Below are positions 7,437-12,586 of a DNA stretch of 12,586 nucleotides, piece after piece. Made by a program: the position numbers and the translations under genes. Numbering within the stretch: position 1 is the first letter of the stretch; each line of letters begins with the position of its first letter. Location: positions 1 to 12,586 of the forward strand of contig JAMWDF010000055.1 in assembly GCA_023818865.1 (NCBI GenBank). The letters are read 5' to 3'. The notes under the pieces were generated by a model. The model did no database searches. It was not told where the DNA came from and was given only the letters and a program-made list of their open reading frames with translations. Source of the stretch: Candidatus Omnitrophota bacterium. Lineage in GTDB: Bacteria > Ratteibacteria > UBA8468 > B48-G9 > DSTR01.

Positions 7437-7483
7437 TTTTCGGAAAACTAACTGCTACCAGTTTTCGGTCATTTGACCGAAAA
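7437..7483. repeat. Inverted-repeat cluster (candidate operator) between adh and accC
   Basis: A perfect inverted repeat spans 7462–7483, with arms TTTTCGGTCA and TGACCGAAAA separated by TT. The half-site TTTTCGG occurs again in direct orientation at 7437–7443, 25 bp upstream. A second, overlapping inverted pair is GAAAACT (7443–7449) with AGTTTTC (7460–7466). It shares bases with the left arm of the main palindrome, so as RNA the two hairpins would exclude each other. No poly-U run follows, so this does not look like a simple terminator. It lies about 70 bp upstream of accC in a divergent promoter region, and the right arm overlaps a possible −35. A repressor operator is the most likely reading (inference); the cognate regulator is not in the window. 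Confidence 0.55.
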
Positions 7484-7501
7484 AACTCTGTGATTTACTC
7501 T
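7473..7501 (+). promoter_or_regulatory. Candidate promoter for the accC operon
   Basis: TTGACC (7473–7478) matches five of six −35 consensus bases and sits inside the right half of the 22-bp palindrome. At 17-bp spacing lies TACTCT (7496–7501), a weak −10. The predicted leader before accC is about 45 nt. The overlap of −35 and palindrome is what a repressed promoter would look like, but the poor −10 keeps confidence low. Confidence 0.3.
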
Positions 7502-7551
7502 ATTTTAGGAAAAATTTCAGCCACAAGGGAATCCTTGACCCTCAGGTACTC

Positions 7552-8907
7552 ATGTTTAGCCGAGTTTTTGTCGCTAATCGCGGTGAAATTGCCCTCCGGG
7601 TAATTCGGGCCTGTCAGGAGTTGGGCCTGGTGACTATCATCGGATTCTCAGAAGCGGATAGAGAAACCCTGCCAGTCAAACTGGCGGATGAAAAGATTTG
7701 TATCGGTCCACCTGCCCCTGGAGAGAGTTACCTTAATATGCCGGCAATTCTGAGCGCCATAGATGTCACCAAAGCCCAAGCTGTTCACCCTGGATATGGT
7801 TTTCTCTCAGAAAATGTTCCGTTTGTAGAAATCTGTGAATCTTCTGGCCTAAAGTTTATTGGCCCAAGCTCAGCGGTTATCCAACTGATGGGGGATAAAT
7901 CACTGGCGAGAAAGACTGTTCGGGAAAATCGGGTACCGGTAATTCCCGGAGCTGACGGGGTTGATGATTTTCGCCAGGCACTAAGCGAGGTAAAACACAT
8001 TGGTTTTCCAGTGATGATCAAAGCCAGCGGCGGAGGTGGAGGCCGGGGGATGCGGGTAGTGAAAAACATCGGCGAGTTTGAATCTGCCTGGAAGATGTGC
8101 CAGGAAGAAGCCAGGATTGCTTTTGATAATCCTTCTCTTTATCTGGAAAAATATGTGGAAAGACCCCGGCATGTGGAAATTCAAATTCTGGCTGACCGGA
8201 AAGGCAAGGTGATTGTTTTTCCGGAAAGGGATTGTTCCGTTCAAAGGCGACACCAGAAGCTAATTGAAGAAAGTCCTTCGCCAATAGTCAATCCTTGGCT
8301 GAGAGCCAAATTATTTCGGCATGCCCTCCGCATTGCCCGAGCGGTCAAATATGAGAGTGCGGGAACAATTGAGTTCCTGGTTGATAGCGGCCGGACAGCT
8401 TATTTCATGGAGATGAATACCCGAATTCAAGTAGAACACCCGGTAACAGAAATGGTAACTGGGATTGACCTGGTGAGACAACAGATTCTGATTGCCCGAG
8501 AGGAGAAACTATCACTTCAGCAGTACCAGGTTCAGGCAGGTGGTCATGCGATTGAATGCCGGATTAATGCTGAGGACCCGGCTAATAATTTTATGCCTTG
8601 TCCAGGGCGGATTACCCGGTTGCATTTGCCCGGAGGGATGGGAGTTCGGGTGGATACTTACCTAAAGCCAGGGAGCGTGATCTCCCCCTATTACGATAGC
8701 CTGCTAGCCAAGTTAATTTGTTTTGGCAAGAGCCGGGAGGAAGCAATCGAAAAAATGCAGCGAGCCCTGGACGAAATGGTAATTGAAGGGGTGAAAACAA
8801 CCTTGCCCCTGCATCGTAAAATTGTTAGACAACCGCTTTTTCTGAATGGCCGTTACTACGTAGGTTGGCTGGAAAAAGCTCTGGCTCAAGGCTTGCTGGA
8901 AAAATAG
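7552..8907 (+). CDS. accC: Biotin carboxylase subunit (acetyl-CoA carboxylase)
   Basis: Carboxylates biotin on a carrier protein using ATP and bicarbonate, the first half-reaction of malonyl-CoA formation for fatty-acid synthesis. At 451 aa it matches the usual length (about 450). The N-terminal domain shows VFVANRGEIALRVIRA and HPGYGFLSEN (79–88). In the ATP-grasp domain K116, K157, the glycine-rich loop GGGGGRGM (160–167) and the CSVQRRHQK block (228–236) are present. Catalytic and metal residues are E274, E287 and N289 (FMEMNTR), Q293-V-E295-H, and R337 (ECRINAED). Nothing essential is missing. No biotin carrier gene (accB) lies next to it, although accB–accC is the usual pair. Membership in another biotin-dependent carboxylase (pyruvate or propionyl-CoA type) is possible in principle. 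The downstream Asp23/Gls24 gene supports acetyl-CoA carboxylase, because that pairing (yqhY) is known from Firmicutes. The ATG has only a weak ribosome-binding site (AGG). Confidence 0.95.
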   Translation: MFSRVFVANRGEIALRVIRACQELGLVTIIGFSEADRETLPVKLADEKICIGPPAPGESYLNMPAILSAIDVTKAQAVHPGYGFLSENVPFVEICESSGLKFIGPSSAVIQLMGDKSLARKTVRENRVPVIPGADGVDDFRQALSEVKHIGFPVMIKASGGGGGRGMRVVKNIGEFESAWKMCQEEARIAFDNPSLYLEKYVERPRHVEIQILADRKGKVIVFPERDCSVQRRHQKLIEESPSPIVNPWLRAKLFRHALRIARAVKYESAGTIEFLVDSGRTAYFMEMNTRIQVEHPVTEMVTGIDLVRQQILIAREEKLSLQQYQVQAGGHAIECRINAEDPANNFMPCPGRITRLHLPGGMGVRVDTYLKPGSVISPYYDSLLAKLICFGKSREEAIEKMQRALDEMVIEGVKTTLPLHRKIVRQPLFLNGRYYVGWLEKALAQGLLEK

Positions 8908-8912
8908 GGATT

Positions 8913-8922
8913 AAAAGGAGGG
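8913..8922 (+). promoter_or_regulatory. Strong Shine-Dalgarno-like sequence without a nearby start codon
   Basis: AAAAGGAGGG just after the accC stop is the best Shine-Dalgarno match in the region, yet no ATG, GTG or TTG follows within 30 nt. The Asp23/Gls24 frame has a TAG at 8945–8947, so that gene cannot begin here. It may help retain ribosomes for the downstream gene or be a remnant of a lost short gene. It could also be chance. Confidence 0.3.
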
Positions 8923-8974
8923 AACGAAAGGCATTTCACCAAGGTAGCAATCAGTGGATACGCCGGGGGTGGAC

Positions 8975-9337
8975 ATGGCAGAAGAGAATACAGGGAAGGT
9001 GAAGATAGACACAGAAGTTCTGGCGAGTATCGCTGGGGTGGCAGCAATGGGGGTGCCTGGGGTTCACCGGATCAAAACAGGGTTAGTGGCTGGTATTACC
9101 CATTTGTTCAGAAAAAGACCGGATGCTGGTATCCATGTGGTGGTCGGTGAAGGAGAGGTAAGTTTTACCCTCAGTATTGTGGTTGATTATGGAGTGAATA
9201 TTCCTGAAGTGACCTTTCAGGTGCAAAAGAAGATAAGGGAAGAAGTGGAAAAAATGTCTGGATTGAAGGTATCCCGAGTGGATGTATTAGTGAGAGGCGT
9301 TAACCTATCAGAAAAGCGAAGTCGGAAAAATGATTGA
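8975..9337 (+). CDS. Asp23/Gls24 family protein (YqhY-like)
   Basis: A 120-aa protein of the Asp23/Gls24 (DUF322) family: small, soluble, membrane-associated proteins linked to envelope homeostasis and, for Bacillus subtilis YqhY, to acetyl-CoA carboxylase function. The family opening is clear: GKVKIDTEVLASIAGVAAMGVPGV (7–30). It is followed by alternating strands (HVVVGEGEVSFTLSIVVDYGVNIPEV) and the helix QVQKKIREEVEKMSGL, ending in VSRVDVLVRGVNL. The C-terminus is basic (KRSRKND). I prefer the ATG at 8975, preceded by GGGGGTG at suitable spacing. A GTG at 8954 in the same frame would add seven residues. It lies 67 nt after accC and its end overlaps the PHP gene by 8 nt. The accC–yqhY order is conserved in Firmicutes, so a role alongside fatty-acid synthesis is likely. 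Confidence 0.88.
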   Translation: MAEENTGKVKIDTEVLASIAGVAAMGVPGVHRIKTGLVAGITHLFRKRPDAGIHVVVGEGEVSFTLSIVVDYGVNIPEVTFQVQKKIREEVEKMSGLKVSRVDVLVRGVNLSEKRSRKND

Positions 9338-10001
9338 CTTGCACACTCACACCCTTTTCAGCGACGGTGAACTTTTGCCATCCGAATTAGTCAGAAGAGC
9401 TGAAGTGAAGGGATATTCTGCTCTGGCGCTAACGGATCATGTTGATTTTTCCAATATTAATCAGGTGGTCCCGAGTTTAGTAGCAGCCAGTCGGCGACTG
9501 AATCAGACCGGTCGGCTGACAGTCATTCCGGGAGCAGAGATTACTCATGTGTCCCCGGAGGATATTCCTGTTTTAGTTAAACTGGCTAAAGAACTAGGAG
9601 CAGTCCTGGTAGTAGTTCATGGGGAAACCCTAGTTGAACCGGTTCGGCCAGGTACAAACCTGGCCGCGGTGAGAAGCAAAATTGACGTGCTGGCCCATCC
9701 TGGTTTACTCTCGGAAGAAGAGGCCAGGATCGCGGCTGAAAGAGGGGTAGCGGTGGAACTCACCAGCCGCCACGGGCACTCTTTAGGAAACGGTCTGACT
9801 GCACTTAGATGGTATCAATTTCATTTCCCTCTTGTGCTGAATACCGATACTCATGGGCCAGAGGATTTGATTGATGATGATATGGCCAAAAAAATTATGC
9901 TGGGTTCTGGTATCAGGCCGGATGACGTCGCCGAGATAATGAAAAACAGCCACTCCCTATTAGAAAGAAAAGTGCTTGAATTTGAACACCAGGATGAATG
10001 A
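9330..10001 (+). CDS. PHP-domain phosphoesterase (histidinol-phosphatase-like)
   Basis: A 223-aa PHP-domain protein, a metal-dependent phosphoesterase fold shared by HisK-type histidinol phosphatases and DNA polymerase PHP domains. Metal-site residues appear in the expected order: H5-T-H7, D12, H37 (LTDHVD), E70 (IPGAE), H97 (VVHGE), H123 (LAHPG), and D173 with H175 (NTDTHG). The block VEPVRPGTNLAA and the RHGHSLGNG segment mark the branch annotated 'histidinol phosphate phosphatase domain-containing', usually not part of a his operon. No histidine gene is nearby, so the substrate is open. The ATG lies within the end of the Asp23/Gls24 gene (8-nt overlap), indicating translational coupling. 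The gene contains a perfect 9-bp stem with a 4-nt loop at 9645–9666. Confidence 0.88.
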   Translation: MIDLHTHTLFSDGELLPSELVRRAEVKGYSALALTDHVDFSNINQVVPSLVAASRRLNQTGRLTVIPGAEITHVSPEDIPVLVKLAKELGAVLVVVHGETLVEPVRPGTNLAAVRSKIDVLAHPGLLSEEEARIAAERGVAVELTSRHGHSLGNGLTALRWYQFHFPLVLNTDTHGPEDLIDDDMAKKIMLGSGIRPDDVAEIMKNSHSLLERKVLEFEHQDE

Positions 10002-10698
10002 AAAATTGGCGTTGGTACTGGTCGGAAGGGAGGAAGATAGAAAGTTGAAGGAAGTCCTTCCCCACGCTGGGTGGGTAGAATTACGGGTAGACCAATTCCT
10101 TTCTCTGGGTTCTGAAGATGAATTAATTCCGTGGGTGGAAAGAGTTCGGGAAAATACTTCCGGCAGGTTGATTGCTACTGTTCGCTGGTTTAGAGAACAG
10201 GGTAATCCGGCTTACCGAATTTCTGATTCTGACCGCCAGCGTTTGTATCAGGTCCTATTACCTCTGGTTGATTACCTTGATGTAGAGATCAAAAGCGCGC
10301 TGGCCAGAAAACTAGTAGAGTTAAGTCACCAGCACAGCAAGAAGGTAATCCTGTCATACCATAATTTTAAGGCCTGCCCTTTGGAATCAGGGCTGATCAG
10401 ATTAGCCAAAGAATTTCGGCGGTTAAAAGGCGATATTTTGAAGATAGCCGTGAAGGTGAACCAGCCACGGGAACTATTGCGCCTTCTGGAGTTCACTGTC
10501 AGATACGGACAAGTTTACCCTGTGGTGGTAATTCCGATGGGTACCGAGTTACTGGAAAGATTAATGCCTCTGTTTTTCGGCTCTGCTTTCACCTATGTGG
10601 CTGCTTCCAGTAAAACAGCGCCGGGCCAGCCTGATTACTTGGAGTTTACCCGGGTCTATCGCTTGTTAGTCACTGAAAACAAGGAACGGAAGCATTAG
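9994..10698 (+). CDS. aroD: Type I 3-dehydroquinate dehydratase
   Basis: Catalyses dehydration of 3-dehydroquinate to 3-dehydroshikimate, step three of the shikimate pathway, through a Schiff-base lysine. The 234-aa length fits the type I TIM-barrel family. Active-site residues visible by alignment of blocks are E29 and R31 (VELRVD), R64 (IATVR), E98 (LDVEI), H123 (SYHNF), Schiff-base K150 (DILKIAV), R189 (before FFGS) and Q212 (APGQ). The Ser normally in SAPGQ is Thr here (T208). The loop after PMG is one residue shorter and lacks the usual LGxxSR pattern, though the arginine is kept. The ATG at 9994 overlaps the PHP stop by 8 nt. Upstream in-frame TTG codons (9976, 9982) would add non-family residues. 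There is little Shine-Dalgarno, so coupling is likely. No other shikimate gene is in the window. Confidence 0.93.
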   Translation: MNEKLALVLVGREEDRKLKEVLPHAGWVELRVDQFLSLGSEDELIPWVERVRENTSGRLIATVRWFREQGNPAYRISDSDRQRLYQVLLPLVDYLDVEIKSALARKLVELSHQHSKKVILSYHNFKACPLESGLIRLAKEFRRLKGDILKIAVKVNQPRELLRLLEFTVRYGQVYPVVVIPMGTELLERLMPLFFGSAFTYVAASSKTAPGQPDYLEFTRVYRLLVTENKERKH

Positions 10699-10707
10699 AA
10701 GGCAAAA

Positions 10708-11844
10708 GTGGGTAAAAAGTTCTTCTGGGTATCTCTTATCAGCATCATATCCAGCCTGCCAGGAAGCGCCTTTTCTTGGTCTTGGGCCAGAGGGGAAATC
10801 CATGGTTCCTGGCGTAACCAGACGGTTTTCCCGAGTTTTCCAGAGAGGAAAAATTCCTATACAGACAATTCTACTCGTCTCCGCCTGCAACTAACCGGAC
10901 AACCGGGACAAGGTTTTAACTGGTATGTTAGCTATGACCTGGAATGGCATCTCGGCGATTTTACCCGGAGTCCAGATTTTGCTTTATTAGAAGCGGTAGA
11001 GCAGCCGACGTTTCTTGATCTTAATGGGGTTTTGGTAGAAGAGAAGAATTTTCGCCTAAGCCACGGTCTTTACCGCGTTTTCTGCAGGTTTACTTCAGGG
11101 AATATTGAAGTGACTGCTGGTCGGCAAGCAGTTGACTGGGGTAGCGGCCGGGCTTGGAATATCATCAATCCGTTTCCTCAGGTAAATCCGCTGGACATTG
11201 AGCGCAGTGACCGTCAGGGGACAGACGGGTTGAAATTTTCATTGTTGCTGGACAACGCTTTATCGTTCACTGGAGTAATTGCGGGAAAGTCTGGGCTTGA
11301 CACTCCTTTAGTGGCTGGTTGTTTCCGGTATCCTCTCTGGCAGGCTGATGCTCTCTGCGTAGGTTATAGCGATGGGCGGCAGAACGGGTTTGGGTTTGAT
11401 TTTTCCAGGAGTATCCGCTCAGCTGAAGTCCACGGGGCGGCTCTTTACGAGCAAGGAGAAAAGACGTTTTCCCGGTTCGTTTTAGGCATGGACTATTCAT
11501 TCGCTAGTACCTTCAAATTCGCTCTGGAGTACTATCACAACGGAAAAGGTAATCGTCCGGGAGAATATCAGTGGTGGTCCCTGTTAAAAGGTGAGGAACA
11601 GTTTTTGGCTAAAGACTATGGATACTGGGCCATGGACTATGAAGTTACTCCTCTGCTTAGGTTTCAACACACGTTGTTGGTAAATCTTGGTGATGGAGGA
11701 GTTTATTTGAATCCAGTGGTGAAATATTCTCCCCGAAGCAATACAGAGATTAGTTTAGGCTGGGCCAGTTTTGTTGCCGGGTCCGGTGATGAATTTTTTG
11801 ACTATCCAGACTTCGCTTACCTGCGTGTCCAAATATTCTTTTAA
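10708..11844 (+). CDS. Putative outer-membrane beta-barrel protein of unknown function
   Basis: I do not recognise a named family. The 378-aa product starts with a typical Sec signal peptide: K3-K4, a hydrophobic core at about 5–16, and a likely cleavage after A21 or S23 (PGSAFS). The mature part is rich in short alternating strands with many aromatic residues (NWYVSYDLEWHLGDF; FKFALEYYHNG; TEISLGWASFV). It ends in the strand YLRVQIFF with a C-terminal Phe, the usual outer-membrane insertion signal. A conserved-looking segment, GRQAVDWGSGRAWN...NPLD (138–163), resembles a motif in DUF1302-like and other porin-type barrels. Cysteines are few. A GTG start with AAGG upstream lies 9 nt after aroD, so it is the last gene of the accC operon. 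The role is unknown; a diffusion channel or a structural barrel is inference. Confidence 0.75.
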   Translation: MGKKFFWVSLISIISSLPGSAFSWSWARGEIHGSWRNQTVFPSFPERKNSYTDNSTRLRLQLTGQPGQGFNWYVSYDLEWHLGDFTRSPDFALLEAVEQPTFLDLNGVLVEEKNFRLSHGLYRVFCRFTSGNIEVTAGRQAVDWGSGRAWNIINPFPQVNPLDIERSDRQGTDGLKFSLLLDNALSFTGVIAGKSGLDTPLVAGCFRYPLWQADALCVGYSDGRQNGFGFDFSRSIRSAEVHGAALYEQGEKTFSRFVLGMDYSFASTFKFALEYYHNGKGNRPGEYQWWSLLKGEEQFLAKDYGYWAMDYEVTPLLRFQHTLLVNLGDGGVYLNPVVKYSPRSNTEISLGWASFVAGSGDEFFDYPDFAYLRVQIFF

Positions 11845-11848
11845 AGAC

Positions 11849-11872
11849 AAAAACTAATCATTTCGTTTTTTT
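11849..11872. terminator. Weak A-tract/T-tract stem between convergent genes
   Basis: Just after the beta-barrel stop, AAAAAC (11849–11854) can pair with GTTTTTTT (11865–11872) around a 10-nt loop, leaving A- and T-runs suited to termination on either strand. The stem has only one G-C pair, so stability is low. The call rests mainly on its position between convergent genes. Confidence 0.25.
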
Positions 11873-11891
11873 GACCTAATTTCTCCCAAAC

Positions 11892-11911
11892 AGTCAGGAA
11901 CTTTTCTGACT
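11892..11911. terminator. Short hairpin between convergent genes
   Basis: A perfect 6-bp stem, AGTCAG/CTGACT, with an 8-nt loop overlaps the stop codon of the minus-strand ABC gene. No clear U-run follows on either strand, so it would be at best a weak terminator or a 3'-end stabilising hairpin. Confidence 0.25.
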
Positions 11912-12586
11912 AAGGCTTAGTCGAAGGTGAACTTATTTGTCCGTCTCGGAGGTAAATTACCCGATGAGCTCGAGAAATAACCTGATGGTCATGGGTGGCA
12001 ATAACAAAGGTAATTCCGTGGGCCTGGTTGAGATGGTGCATTAACTCAATCAGCCGAACAGCATTAGTTGAATCAAGATTGGCTGTCGGTTCATCAGCCA
12101 GGACCAACAAAGGTTGAGTTACTACTGCCCGAGCAACGGCTACTCTTTGTTGTTGGCCTCCGCTCATAGCGGATGGCTTACGGTGAAATAGGTCTAATAT
12201 TTCCAGTTCCTGCATAATTTTCAGGGTACGGCGTTTCCTTTCACTGGCCGGTACCTTTTGAAGCACCAGAGGGAATTCTATATTCTCGAAGGCTGTCAGT
12301 ACTGGCAAGAGATTTAGTTCCTGGAAGACGAAGCCGATTTTGAGCAGGCGCAAGCGCGAGAGTTTATGGGAACTAAGGTGATTCAGCATCTGGCCGTCGA
12401 AGATGATGCTGCCCTGAGTCGGTCTATCCAATCCAGCCATTAGATTCAAAACGGTGGTTTTTCCGGAACCAGATGGTCCGGCTAAACAGAGAAATTCGCC
12501 TCGCATGATAATCAAGCTTAGAGAGTTGACTGCCGTTACCGGATACTGTCCATCGTAAAGCCTGGTCACTTCTTTGAAGATAACCA
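11910..12586 (-). CDS. ABC transporter ATP-binding protein, LolD/MacB type (N-terminus outside the window)
   Basis: ATPase subunit of an ABC transporter of the LolD/MacB/FtsE-like class, which powers extraction or efflux of lipoproteins, lipids or other envelope substrates with FtsX-like permeases. In the visible 224 residues all motifs are intact: Walker A GPSGSGKTT (36–44), Q-loop Q88 (FQELNLLP), signature MSGGQQQR (140–147, Met in place of the usual Leu), Walker B LLVLADE (159–165), D-loop TANLD and switch H198 (THDH). The frame runs to the right edge as VIFKEVTRLYDG, and such proteins start a few residues earlier. The gene is therefore truncated by the window, and the GTG at 12569 is internal. 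The permease is not visible and may lie upstream, beyond the edge. The gene converges on the outer-membrane barrel gene. Confidence 0.9.
   Translation of the reverse strand, partial: VIFKEVTRLYDGQYPVTAVNSLSLIIMRGEFLCLAGPSGSGKTTVLNLMAGLDRPTQGSIIFDGQMLNHLSSHKLSRLRLLKIGFVFQELNLLPVLTAFENIEFPLVLQKVPASERKRRTLKIMQELEILDLFHRKPSAMSGGQQQRVAVARAVVTQPLLVLADEPTANLDSTNAVRLIELMHHLNQAHGITFVIATHDHQVISRAHRVIYLRDGQISSPSTKP

Noticed and set aside
7462..7483. The 22-bp palindrome as a rho-independent terminator of an upstream gene
   Set aside because: The genes on both sides are divergent, so no transcript should end here, and only an A-run (no T-run on the plus strand) follows the stem.
7785..8284. Several overlapping minus-strand open frames inside accC
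   Set aside because: They are antisense to a fully canonical biotin carboxylase gene, with low-complexity Pro/Phe-rich translations typical of shadow frames.
12569..12586. GTG at 12569 as the true start of the ABC ATPase
   Set aside because: The frame continues to the edge as VIFKEV, the normal first strand of this family, so the real start is outside the window.
1..12586. A hidden defence system, mobile element, CRISPR array or biosynthetic cluster
   Set aside because: No tandem repeats with spacers, transposase, integrase, nuclease or synthase modules are visible. All long frames are accounted for by metabolic or housekeeping families plus one beta-barrel protein.

Overview
This 12.6 kb window looks like an ordinary chromosomal segment of a diderm (Gram-negative-type) bacterium from a poorly sampled or deep-branching lineage. 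The gene mix is unusual. A Firmicutes-style accC–yqhY (Asp23/Gls24) pairing sits in the same operon as an outer-membrane beta-barrel protein that has a signal peptide and a C-terminal Phe. The housekeeping sigma factor is compact (387 aa, with no large insertion between regions 1.2 and 2). Start codons are often GTG or TTG. Lineages such as Omnitrophota or Atribacterota would fit, but that is inference and needs phylogenetic placement. I see no tRNA, rRNA, CRISPR, insertion sequence or phage gene.

Layout: (1) 2–3127, plus strand: the 3' part of DNA primase (dnaG, cut by the window edge), the primary sigma factor (rpoD/sigA) 3 nt later, and a metallo-beta-lactamase-fold hydrolase 3 nt after that. 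This is a macromolecular-synthesis-type operon with an added hydrolase. (2) 3137–5087, minus strand: a two-gene operon of a metal-dependent amidohydrolase followed by a uroporphyrinogen-decarboxylase-superfamily protein. Both are probably catabolic enzymes of unknown substrate. (3) 5182–6297, plus strand: an L-2-hydroxyglutarate-oxidase-like FAD enzyme, divergent from (2) across a short region with a TATAAT box facing each way. (4) 6302–7330, minus strand: a zinc-dependent alcohol dehydrogenase that converges on the FAD gene with only 4 bp between stops. (5) 7552–11844, plus strand: a tightly packed five-gene run of biotin carboxylase (accC), an Asp23/Gls24 protein, a PHP-domain phosphoesterase, type I 3-dehydroquinate dehydratase (aroD) and an outer-membrane beta-barrel protein. 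(6) 11910–12586, minus strand: a LolD/MacB-type ABC ATPase whose N-terminus lies beyond the window edge.

The least explained stretch is the divergent intergenic region between the alcohol dehydrogenase and accC (about 7331–7551). It holds a perfect 22-bp inverted repeat, an extra copy of the half-site, and an alternative overlapping inverted repeat. The 22-bp repeat overlaps a plausible accC −35 box, so a repressor operator controlling fatty-acid synthesis genes is the simplest reading. I found no convincing new defence or mobile system. The best leads are this regulatory region, the accB-less accC–yqhY–PHP–aroD–OMP operon, and the unassigned beta-barrel protein.
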